Shown here: positions 19,233 to 25,888 of the stretch, piece by piece
Layout: every line of letters starts with the position of its first letter
Numbering within the stretch: the stretch's first letter is position 1
Source: an uncultured Atopobiaceae bacterium
GTDB lineage: Bacteria; Actinomycetota; Coriobacteriia; Coriobacteriales; Atopobiaceae
Assembly: GCA_944322145.1 (NCBI GenBank)
Contig: CALUNW010000003.1
Span: 124,001-188,000 of the forward strand
Direction of reading: 5' to 3'
Length of the DNA: 64,000 nt
Made by a program: the position numbers and the translations under genes
The notes under the pieces: generated by a model
Database searches by the model: none
What the model was told of the DNA's origin: nothing
Seen by the model: only the letters and a program-made list of their open reading frames with translations

Positions 19233-20216
19233 ATGTACGAGATTGACCTCAACCAGCCCAAGCAGATCGTCGCCGACGTCCTGGCCAACCACCAGATCGA
19301 CTCCGTCGCCTTCGTCGGCTGCGGCGCCTCGATGTCCGAGCTCTACCCGGCCAAGTACTTCCTCGCCAACAACACCAAGACGCTCAACGTCCAGATCTTC
19401 ACGGCCAACGAGTTCAACTACGACACGCCCGCCTGGCTCGGCCCCAACACCTTTGTGATCACCTGCTCGCTCGGCGGCGGCACCCCCGAGACCGTCGAGG
19501 CCAACAAGGTCGCCAAGGCCGCCGGCGCCCCCGTCGTGGCCATCACCCACGCCGCCGGCTCCGCGCTCACCAAGGGCGTCGACCACGTGATCGTTCACGG
19601 CTTCGAGGCCAACTACGCCGCCAAGACCGAGAAGATGGGCTACGCCATCGCCGTCGCGCTGGAGATCCTGCAGCAGGTCGAGGGCTATGACCACTACGAC
19701 GAGATGGTCCAGGGCTTCGCGCACGTCTTCGAGTGCGCCGAGAACGCCGCCCAGTCCGTGGGCAAGGTCGCCGAGGCCTGGGCCCAGGAGCACAAGGACG
19801 ACGACTGCATCCACTTCCTCGCTTCCGGCGCGAGCGAGAAGGTCGCCTACTCCACCTCCATGTTCCTCATGATGGAGATGCAGTGGATCAACTCCGGCAA
19901 CTTCAACTCCGGCGAGTTCTTCCACGGTCCCTTCGAGCTCACGGACGACAAGCACAACTTCGTGCTGTTCATGGCCGACGGCGCCACCCGCAAGATGGAC
20001 GCCCGCGCCCTCACCTTCCTGCAGCGCTTCGACGCCCGCTACGTCGTCATCGACGCCAAGGACTTCGGCCTGCCCGGTGCGGTTCCCGCCTCCGTGGCCA
20101 CCTACTTCAACCCGATCGTGCACACCGCGGTCATGCGCGTCTTCGCCGAGCACCTCGCCGACGCCCGCCAGCACCCGCTGACTAAGCGCCGCTACATGTG
20201 GAAGCTCGAGTACTAG
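19233..20216 (+). CDS. Second SIS-domain deglycase, FrlB/GfrE-F type
   Basis: 327 residues and paralogous to the gene at 15393: same FVGCGASMSELYPAKY entry loop, GEFFHGPFELTDD centre and KRRYMWKLEY end. In the gfr system two such deglycases are paired, one for glucoselysine-6-phosphate and one for fructoselysine-6-phosphate, and the same division of labour is inferred here. ATG 19233 follows an AGAGAAAGGGAAG stretch. It is 71 bases after EIID, in the same direction. Confidence 0.85.
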   Translation: MYEIDLNQPKQIVADVLANHQIDSVAFVGCGASMSELYPAKYFLANNTKTLNVQIFTANEFNYDTPAWLGPNTFVITCSLGGGTPETVEANKVAKAAGAPVVAITHAAGSALTKGVDHVIVHGFEANYAAKTEKMGYAIAVALEILQQVEGYDHYDEMVQGFAHVFECAENAAQSVGKVAEAWAQEHKDDDCIHFLASGASEKVAYSTSMFLMMEMQWINSGNFNSGEFFHGPFELTDDKHNFVLFMADGATRKMDARALTFLQRFDARYVVIDAKDFGLPGAVPASVATYFNPIVHTAVMRVFAEHLADARQHPLTKRRYMWKLEY

Positions 20217-20297
20217 TCGCACCGCGGCATCACACCGCGACGTAGCTTGACAGGGGGACGGGCGTGCGAACGTCCGTCCCTCTCGGCGTATCAGCCA

Positions 20298-20375
20298 AAT
20301 AACGCGCACGGTGTGTTGTCTGCCATAAAACCAACTGGGCATATAGAAAATCAAAACACGCTGTGCGCGTTAATC
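20298..20375. repeat. 78-base imperfect inverted repeat, copy 2
   Basis: TAACGCGCACGGTGTGTT at the left pairs with AACACGCTGTGCGCGTTA at the right. The right half matches copy 1 at 10334-10412. It lies between the second deglycase and the HAD gene, 32 bases before the HAD start. Confidence 0.8.
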
Positions 20376-20407
20376 GGCGAGCCCAGGAAAGGGAAGGGGA
20401 GAAGAAC

Positions 20408-21061
20408 GTGATCAAGGCGGCTCTCTTTGACATGGACGGCGTGCTGGCGTTCACCGAGCAGTTCTACAACAGGAGGCGCGTCCGCTTCCTGCAGGAGCGC
20501 GGCTTCCCGGTGGACCCCGACTTCGACGGCACGGGCTCCAACGACGGGGAGATCTGGGAGCGGCTCGTGCCCGGCGACGCGGCGTTGCGCGAGCGCCTGC
20601 ATCGGGAGTACCGCGCCTACTCGGATGCCCATCCCACGCCCTGGGCGGAGGTGGCAAATCCCCAGGCTCATCCGGTCTTCTCGGCCCTCAAGGGCGGCGG
20701 CCTCATGGTTGCCATCTGCTCGTCCTCGTATCGGTCCCTCATCGAGGAATTCGTGGACCAGGTGGGCGTGAGGGAGCTCGTCGACTTCATCATCTCCGGC
20801 GACGAGTGCTCCGCCTACAAGCCCGACCCGGACATCTACCTGCGCGCGATGGATGTGCTCGGCATCGCCCCGCACGAGGCGCTCGTGGTGGAGGACTCTC
20901 CCCTCGGCATCGAGGCGGGCGTTGCGTCGGGGGCGCTGACCTGCGCGCTGGTGCCCCCGGCGGGTGTCGAGCTCGACCAGTCGCGCGCGCACCTGCGCAT
21001 TCAGCGGCTCTTTGACGTCGTTGACCTGGTTCAGACGCCGGCTTTACATTACATCGCATGA
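20408..21061 (+). CDS. HAD-superfamily phosphatase, beta-phosphoglucomutase-like
   Basis: 217 residues. Motif I is FDMDGVLAF, motif II CSSSYRS, motif III region KPDPDIYL, motif IV VVEDSPLGIEAG; a helical cap lies between I and II. These are subclass I HADs acting on sugar phosphates. GTG at 20408 is the likely start; GGAAGGGGAGAAG precedes it. Placed between the deglycase and the regulator, it may dephosphorylate a product or a toxic intermediate of the Amadori pathway; the substrate is not readable from sequence. Confidence 0.82.
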   Translation: MIKAALFDMDGVLAFTEQFYNRRRVRFLQERGFPVDPDFDGTGSNDGEIWERLVPGDAALRERLHREYRAYSDAHPTPWAEVANPQAHPVFSALKGGGLMVAICSSSYRSLIEEFVDQVGVRELVDFIISGDECSAYKPDPDIYLRAMDVLGIAPHEALVVEDSPLGIEAGVASGALTCALVPPAGVELDQSRAHLRIQRLFDVVDLVQTPALHYIA

Positions 21062-21082
21062 TGCAGGTATGATGTCCCATAC
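21043..21082 (+). promoter_or_regulatory. Promoter with possible GntR operator
   Basis: TTTACA at 21043 and TATGAT at 21068 (19-base spacer) precede the regulator gene. The inverted repeat GTATG-N6-CATAC (21067-21082) overlaps the -10 box, the position expected of an autorepression operator. Operator role is inferred. Confidence 0.45.
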
Positions 21083-21116
21083 GACATGACGAGTTCGAAC
21101 CCCCGGGAAGTGTCTC

Positions 21117-21839
21117 ATGGCCACCAACAAGAGCGCACCGCTCTACCAGCAGATTTACGATGACATCAAGGGTGCCATCAAGGACGGCACCTACAAGGTC
21201 GACGAGAAGATCCCCTCAGAGGCCGAGCTCAGCGAGGAGTACGGTGTGAGCCGCATTACCGTGCGCCGTGCCATCGAGGACCTCTGCTCGGACGGATACC
21301 TCACTAAGATGCAGGGGCGCGGCACGTTTGTGGGCAGGCCTCACCTCATGCGGCGCCTCTCGCAGTCAAAGGCGACGAGGAGCTTCTCGGAGATCTGCCG
21401 AGAGGCGGGCGTGACCCCGGGCGCTCATCTCATCGAGCAGCAGATCGTGCCCGTTCGCCCCGACGAGCAGGAGTTCTTTGGCCTGGGGCCCGACGCTCTG
21501 CTCATCTACGTGCACCGCGTCCGCACCGCCGACGGCCTCGGCGTCTGCGACGAGAACATGTTCGTCCCGTACGACGACGGTCGTGACCTGCTGACGCTTC
21601 CGCTGGAGGACACGTCTCTGTTTGACGCCATCGAGCAGGCGACGGGGCATCGTCCGGCATCCAACGAGGACTGGAACATCACCGCCGTCAAGGCGACGAC
21701 TGACCAGGCGTCGCTGCTGGGCATCTCTGTCGGCGATCCGCTGCTGCGCACGCACGTCTCCTTCGTAGACGACGAGGGCCGCCCGGTCTGCATCGGCCGC
21801 CACTACTTTGTGGGCAGCCGCTACGAGCTTGCGATCTAG
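21117..21839 (+). CDS. GntR-family regulator with UTRA effector domain (HutC/FrlR type)
   Basis: 240 residues. N-terminal winged helix (APLYQQIYDDIKGAIKDG, IPSEAELSEEYGVSRITVRR, TKMQGRGTFV), then a C-terminal UTRA ligand domain (IYVHRVRTADGLGVCDENMF, LRTHVSFVDDEGRPVC). Such proteins repress sugar or amino-sugar operons until a phosphorylated sugar binds; FrlR of Bacillus is a relative. Being the last gene of the deglycase-PTS cluster, it is the likely controller of that operon, unlike the LevR-type activator used by Salmonella gfr. Confidence 0.9.
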   Translation: MATNKSAPLYQQIYDDIKGAIKDGTYKVDEKIPSEAELSEEYGVSRITVRRAIEDLCSDGYLTKMQGRGTFVGRPHLMRRLSQSKATRSFSEICREAGVTPGAHLIEQQIVPVRPDEQEFFGLGPDALLIYVHRVRTADGLGVCDENMFVPYDDGRDLLTLPLEDTSLFDAIEQATGHRPASNEDWNITAVKATTDQASLLGISVGDPLLRTHVSFVDDEGRPVCIGRHYFVGSRYELAI

Positions 21840-21848
21840 CCCCTCGCG

Positions 21849-21915
21849 CTACAATCAGCCGAGAAGAACCCGCCGTCTGTTAATCGGGCGAGCCGTGGGC
21901 GGAGGTCCTTCTCGG
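21849..21915 (+). promoter_or_regulatory. Promoter-like TACAAT element and hairpin with no gene downstream
   Basis: TACAAT (21850-21855) followed by CCGAGAAGAACCCGCC, then 30 bases later GGCGGAGGTCCTTCTCGG, which can pair back with it. The segment repeats the upstream part of mazG (22990-23020) but here the next genes point the other way. It may be a terminator for gntR, a small RNA or a repeat fragment. Confidence 0.4.
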
Positions 21916-21951
21916 CGCCCGGCCGCCCGTCTGCCGGGAGGTTGAATGCTC

Positions 21952-22386
21952 CTAGGCGCTCAGCGGCTCCCCGTACTCCCTGTACATGGCGGCGGAAGTG
22001 ACGACCCACTGCTTGCCGAACTTCCTCGCGTCGACGCCGGCGACGATTTTTCCGTATGAGACCGCCTTTCGGAGCGTGGATTCGCTGAGTCCCCAGAGGT
22101 CGCTCGCATCGGCGAACGACATCAGCCCGTCGAACTCCGTCGTTATGGGCTCGCCATGCTCCCAGATCTCGTCGCAGGAGAGATCGAGGTCATCATTCCA
22201 CGAAATGCCGTATCCGCCGGCGTCAACCTCGACGTCCTCGAACAAGTGGCCACTCTTAAGCTCCTGGAAGGCAGCGAATCGCTCGGTGAGTGGCGTCGCA
22301 TCGTAGAGCTTGGTCGTCCCGTTGGCAAACAGCACGCGCAGGCGAAGGCCGGGAAGGGGCGTCACGTCCTTGATCTTGTGAAACAT
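21952..22386 (-). CDS. DUF2442 protein with C-terminal helix-turn-helix
   Basis: 144 residues. The N-terminal half (VTPLPGLRLRVLFANGTTKL, FEDVEVDAGGYGISWNDDLDL) is DUF2442-like. The C-terminal half (SFADASDLWGLSESTLRKAV, GKIVAGVDARKFGKQWVVT) looks like an excisionase/MerR-type DNA-binding helix-turn-helix. Start ATG 22386 with GAGAGGAG upstream on this strand. It follows the DUF4160 gene by 13 bases, so the two are co-transcribed. DUF4160-DUF2442 pairs are frequent in bacteria and are suspected, not proven, toxin-antitoxin-like units. Confidence 0.75.
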   Translation of the reverse strand: MFHKIKDVTPLPGLRLRVLFANGTTKLYDATPLTERFAAFQELKSGHLFEDVEVDAGGYGISWNDDLDLSCDEIWEHGEPITTEFDGLMSFADASDLWGLSESTLRKAVSYGKIVAGVDARKFGKQWVVTSAAMYREYGEPLSA

Positions 22387-22399
22387 GGGCAAGCTCCTC

Positions 22400-22654
22400 T
22401 CAGTCCAGCGGGTCGAGCTTCCTGAATTCCTGCGTCTGCCACATCTCGACGAGGGCGTCTCGGTGAAGCCCCATCCATTCGCGGACCATGGCGGCGGCCC
22501 TTGGGGGAAGATTCCCGTCGAGCAGGTCGCCGGTCCGTATGTCGAACGCGGCCGTGTCGTCCCCGTAGATGGCATGGATGTGCGGAGGGTTGTGCTCCGA
22601 GCCAAGAAAGTACATGCGTATGACGATTCCGTAGAAGCGGGCTAGTACGGGCAT
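22400..22654 (-). CDS. DUF4160 domain protein
   Basis: 84 residues. The start MPVLARFYGIVIRMYF and the PPHIHAIYGDDTAAFDI segment are diagnostic of DUF4160, with the conserved His pair. Start ATG 22654 is chosen over one 12 bases upstream because family members begin with MPxxxRFYG; GGAG lies six bases before. Function unknown. Pairs with the downstream DUF2442-HTH gene; both sit between repeats and could be a small horizontally acquired cassette. Confidence 0.75.
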   Translation of the reverse strand: MPVLARFYGIVIRMYFLGSEHNPPHIHAIYGDDTAAFDIRTGDLLDGNLPPRAAAMVREWMGLHRDALVEMWQTQEFRKLDPLD

Positions 22655-22773
22655 GGCGCGCTCCAATCTCCAGATTTAGCACAGTATATCACGATACCGT
22701 GACAAGGTAAGGAGAGGATTCTTCTTTGGGCGATGTGCTCCAGGCACACCGGTGCAGCGTCGTTCCCGCAAAT

Positions 22774-22980
22774 TGTCACGCGCCGCATCGCCCCCCGTCG
22801 TCCCACCTTCCGGCCACGAACTCGCGTACGTCTGTATTTTAAGCGCCGACGCCGCAGGGCGAGAAGAGTGGCCGATTCGTCTACCTGCGCAAACGCGAGG
22901 CCCCTAGTCCGGGCGTGCTATTAAACTACAGACGTACGCGAGTTCCTGGGACAGGGGCGGCGGCGCGGGTGTGCCACGCC
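22774..22980. repeat. ~207-base MITE-like repeat, copy 2
   Basis: Same organisation as 13996-14200: inverted arms at 22819-22842 and 22921-22944 (one mismatch), 78 bases apart. The flanks (TGTCACGCG on the left, a GC-rich CGGCGGC tail on the right) are also shared. Internal GAGAAGAG corresponds to GAGAAGAA of copy 1. There is no gene in 22655-23068. Confidence 0.8.
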
Positions 22981-22997
22981 GGCGCCCGCCCTCGCGC

Positions 22998-23017
22998 TAC
23001 AATCAGCCGAGAAGAAC
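22998..23017 (+). promoter_or_regulatory. Promoter of mazG with GAGAAGAAC at transcript start
   Basis: TACAAT at 22998-23003, then CAGC and CGAGAAGAACCC, the same arrangement as before mfd. Sixty-five bases upstream of the mazG start. A -35 box is not clear. Confidence 0.5.
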
Positions 23018-23024
23018 CCGCCGC

Positions 23025-23055
23025 CTGTCAATTGGGGACTGTCCCCAATTGACAG
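23025..23055. repeat. Perfect 15-bp palindrome in the mazG leader
   Basis: CTGTCAATTGGGGAC and its exact complement flank one T. It carries the GGGGAC/GTCCCC core of the palindrome family and ends one base before the purine-rich ribosome site of mazG, so it may affect translation. Confidence 0.75.
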
Positions 23056-23068
23056 AGAGGAGCCGCGC

Positions 23069-23923
23069 ATGTCCCAGATCGCAGACCGCGTCGACGCCGA
23101 GAACGCCGCCCGCCCCGACGCGCCGACCACGCACCCTGAGTTCGACCGGCTCGTCCGCACGATGTGGCGCCTGCGCCAGCCGGACGGTTGCCCGTGGGAT
23201 CGCGAGCAGACGCACCGCTCCATCACCAAGCACATGGTCGAGGAGGCATACGAGGCCGTGGAGGCCATCGAGGCCGACGACGCCGTCCACCTCGTGGAAG
23301 AGCTCGGCGACGTGCTGGAGCAGGTCGTTCTTCACGCGCAGATCGCCGCCGACGAGGGCGCCTTCACGATCGACGACGTCGTCTCCGGCCTCAACGAGAA
23401 GCTCGTGCGCCGCCACCCGCATGTCTTCGGCGAGCACGTCGCGGCGGGCGACGGCGGCGAGGTCCAGGACATCTGGGATGAAGTCAAGGCCGCCGAGCGC
23501 GCCGCGTCGGGCGAGAAGGACGAGAAGCCCCAGGGTCTTCTCGACAGTGTTCCTCGCTCCCTCCCCGCGCTCATGCAGTGCCAGAAGATCTCCAAGCGCG
23601 CCGCGAAGGCGGGCTTTGAGTGGCCCGACGTCGCCGGCGTCTGGGGCAAGGTCGCGGAGGAGCGCGCCGAGTTCGAGCGCGAGGCCCCCGGATCCCCGGA
23701 GCGTGCGGCGGAGTTCGGCGACCTGCTCTTTGCGCTGGTGAACGTTGCGCGCTGGGAGGGAATCGACGCCGAGGAGGCGCTCGCGCACGCCAACCGCAAG
23801 TTCAGGGCACGCTGGGCTCGCATGGAGGCGCTGGCCTGCGAGCACGGCGCTGACCTTGAGTCTCTCGGCACGGACGCGCTCAACGAGCTTTGGGACCGTG
23901 CGAAGGCGGAGGAGATGTCCTGA
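23069..23923 (+). CDS. mazG: Nucleoside triphosphate pyrophosphohydrolase MazG
   Basis: Hydrolyses NTPs to NMP and pyrophosphate and helps remove aberrant nucleotides. 284 residues with both MazG halves: MWRLRQPDGCPWDREQTHRS, then the metal-binding EEAYEAVEAIE and ELGDVLEQVVLHAQ motifs (ExxE...ExxD), RRHPHVFGEH, and the second half with EERAEFERE and EFGDLLFALVNVAR. Start ATG 23069 has AGAGAGGAG upstream. A homologue of full-length two-domain MazG of E. coli. Confidence 0.95.
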   Translation: MSQIADRVDAENAARPDAPTTHPEFDRLVRTMWRLRQPDGCPWDREQTHRSITKHMVEEAYEAVEAIEADDAVHLVEELGDVLEQVVLHAQIAADEGAFTIDDVVSGLNEKLVRRHPHVFGEHVAAGDGGEVQDIWDEVKAAERAASGEKDEKPQGLLDSVPRSLPALMQCQKISKRAAKAGFEWPDVAGVWGKVAEERAEFEREAPGSPERAAEFGDLLFALVNVARWEGIDAEEALAHANRKFRARWARMEALACEHGADLESLGTDALNELWDRAKAEEMS

Positions 23924-24014
23924 CGCGCCGCCGGGTCGCTCGCCCGTCTGGTATAACGGGAGTGTGCGGCCCCGCCGCAGCCCTAGCCAAAATCAAGCGA
24001 GAAACGAAACGGGC

Positions 24015-24569
24015 ATGAGCGAGAGAACCATGACGACCTCCGCGCGAGGGCAGAAGAGCGGCAGGCAGGCCGCCTCCCGAGGCGCGCGCAAGCCCGCGGG
24101 CCGGGTCTCCCGGAGCGCGGGAAGGCGTCCCGCGGCGGCAAAGGCCGTCACGCCCCCCAAGATCTTGTCGGGCGCGGGTCGCGTCCTCGGGGGCGCCAAG
24201 GGGCTCGTCGCCGACTCCAGCAAGCTTCGCGTTCCGATCATCGTCGCCGTGGTCATCCTGGTGGTCCTGGTGACGCTGTACTCTCCCGCAAAGGACCTCT
24301 ACTGCGCCATGCGCGAGCAGTCCGCAAACCAGCTGGTCCTCGACGACCTCAACGCCAGCATCGACGAGTACCAGGGAGACATCGACCGGCTCCAGACCGA
24401 GGAGGGCATCGAGGACGAGGCCCGCCGCCGCGGCTACGTCACCGAGGGGGAGTCCGGCGTGACAGCCGTCGGCCTTCCGGAGGATGACGACGAGGAGGTC
24501 GTCGAGGAGGAGCTGCCGTGGTACCTCTCCCTGGGAGACTTTGTGTTCCAGTACCATGAGGAGGAGTAA
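24015..24569 (+). CDS. DivIC/FtsB-like septum formation initiator
   Basis: 184 residues: a basic, disordered N-terminus (1-70, rich in Arg, Ala, Gly), one membrane segment at about 75-95 (VPIIVAVVILVVLVTLYSP), then a coiled coil (NQLVLDDLNASIDEYQGDIDRL) and an acidic tail. This is the plan of DivIC/FtsB, a bitopic protein of the cell-division complex, and the coiled coil ends in the usual EARRRGYV motif. The stop overlaps the ppx start by one base (TAATG). Confident of the family, not of the exact orthologue name. Confidence 0.82.
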   Translation: MSERTMTTSARGQKSGRQAASRGARKPAGRVSRSAGRRPAAAKAVTPPKILSGAGRVLGGAKGLVADSSKLRVPIIVAVVILVVLVTLYSPAKDLYCAMREQSANQLVLDDLNASIDEYQGDIDRLQTEEGIEDEARRRGYVTEGESGVTAVGLPEDDDEEVVEEELPWYLSLGDFVFQYHEEE

Positions 24570-25582
24570 TGTCGCGCGTAGCCTGCATCGACATCGGAAC
24601 CGTGACCGCCCGCCTTGCCGTCGCGGACGTGGAGGCGGGCCGCGTGCTGCGCCTCGCCAAGCACTCTGAGATCTGCAACCTCGGCGAGGGCGTGGATGCC
24701 ACCGGCCGCCTCTCGGAGGATGCCATGAAGCGCGTCTTTGCCTGCGTGCGCGGCTACGTCGAGTCCGCGCGCGAGGCCAAGGCCGAGGCGGTGTGCTGCA
24801 CGCTCACGAGCGCGGCGCGCGACGCGGAGAACGCCTGCGAGCTGGGCGCCGCCCTCGACTCGCTGGGCCTCGACCCGCTGGTCATCCCCGGCGAGATCGA
24901 GGGTGCGCTCACGTTTCTCGGCGTGGCGCGGGACTTCCCCGGCAAGCGCATCCTCGTGGCGGACAACGGAGGCGGCTCGACGGAGCTCGCGCTGGGGTCG
25001 CTCCGCCTCGACGGCGCGCTTGACCTGAGCTTTGTTCGCTCCATCGACGTGGGCTGCCGTCGCGTCACCGAGAAGTTCCTCTCTGCGGGGCCCCTCCCGT
25101 CCGACGCCGACCTCGAGGCCGCGCACGCCTTTGCGGCGGAGGGCTTTGCCCCGGCGATCGCGGAGGGCGGGCTCTACGCGGCGGGTGACGAGCGGGCCGT
25201 CGAGGGCGCGCCGGAGCACCTGGTGGTGTGCGGCGGCACGGTGACGAGCCTCGTCGCCGTGAGCCTCGGGCTTAGCCCGTACGACCCCTCTCGCGTCCAC
25301 CTGGGGCGGCTCTCGCGCGAGAAGGTCGAGGAGCTCGAGCGGCGCCTCGCCGGCATGACGGTCGAGCAGCGCGCCGAGCTGCCGGGCCTGCAGGCAAAGC
25401 GCGCGCCGGTGATCCTCGGCGGCGCCGTCGCCGTCTCCGAGCTCATGCGCCAGACGGGGTTTGGCGAGCTCATCGCGAGCGAGTCGGACCTGCTGTTCGG
25501 CCTTGCCACGGCTGCTGCCTCCGCGCTCTCCGGCGAGGACTCCCCCGTGATCTGGAAGCCGACGATGCGCCCGCTGCGCTAG
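24569..25582 (+). CDS. Ppx/GppA exopolyphosphatase family
   Basis: 337 residues with the actin-like fold: phosphate loops DIGTVTARLAV at the start and ADNGGGSTELALG near residue 130, plus VVCGGTVTSLVAV. It has a single Ppx/GppA domain without the HD-type C-terminal domain, as in the shorter exopolyphosphatases that cleave polyphosphate or pppGpp. Translationally coupled to the DivIC-like gene by a one-base overlap. GppA-like versus Ppx-like activity cannot be decided. Confidence 0.9.
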   Translation: MSRVACIDIGTVTARLAVADVEAGRVLRLAKHSEICNLGEGVDATGRLSEDAMKRVFACVRGYVESAREAKAEAVCCTLTSAARDAENACELGAALDSLGLDPLVIPGEIEGALTFLGVARDFPGKRILVADNGGGSTELALGSLRLDGALDLSFVRSIDVGCRRVTEKFLSAGPLPSDADLEAAHAFAAEGFAPAIAEGGLYAAGDERAVEGAPEHLVVCGGTVTSLVAVSLGLSPYDPSRVHLGRLSREKVEELERRLAGMTVEQRAELPGLQAKRAPVILGGAVAVSELMRQTGFGELIASESDLLFGLATAAASALSGEDSPVIWKPTMRPLR

Positions 25583-25600
25583 GATGGTTCTTGTCGCCGC

Positions 25601-25685
25601 GGGGGCGTGGCGGAATTGGCATACGCAGGAGACTTAAAATCTTCGGCCGAAAGGATTGTGGGTTCGAGTCCCACCGCCCCTACCA
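25601..25685 (+). tRNA. tRNA-Leu (anticodon TAA)
   Basis: 85 bases with encoded CCA. Acceptor GGGGGCG pairs with CGCCCCT, the anticodon loop is CTTAAAA, a long variable arm (TTCGGCCGAAAGGATT) marks a class II tRNA, and the T arm is GGGTTCGAGTCCC. Confidence 0.95.
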
Positions 25686-25753
25686 GCGACGCTTTGAGTA
25701 CGCGGTTGGGCCCGACGTTCTTCTCGCCCGCCCTCTGGTATACTCAGCTGCGC

Positions 25754-25829
25754 GTCCCCATCGTCTAGTGGCCTAGGACATCGCCCTTTCAAGGCGACGA
25801 CACGGGTTCGACTCCCGTTGGGGGCACCA
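25754..25829 (+). tRNA. tRNA-Glu (anticodon TTC)
   Basis: 76 bases with CCA. Acceptor GTCCCCA/TGGGGGC, anticodon loop CTTTCAA, T arm CGGGTTCGACTCCCG. TATACT at 25739-25744 is a probable -10 box, and GTTCTTCTC (25717-25725) lies just upstream of it. Confidence 0.95.
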
Positions 25830-25838
25830 CGACTCTGC

Positions 25839-25872
25839 GGCCCGGACTGCCTCGCGCGGTCTGGGCCTTTTT
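25839..25872 (+). terminator. Terminator of the tRNA-Glu gene
   Basis: GGCCCGGAC pairs with GTCTGGGCC and is followed by TTTTT, a standard intrinsic terminator ten bases after the tRNA. It also faces the convergent gene ending at 25889. Confidence 0.85.
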
Positions 25873-25888
25873 CGCGCCCGACGCGCGG

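Noticed and set aside
24569-25582. Separate start codons downstream in the Ppx gene
   Set aside because: The ATG in the TAATG overlap gives the complete actin-like N-terminus, so no later start is needed.
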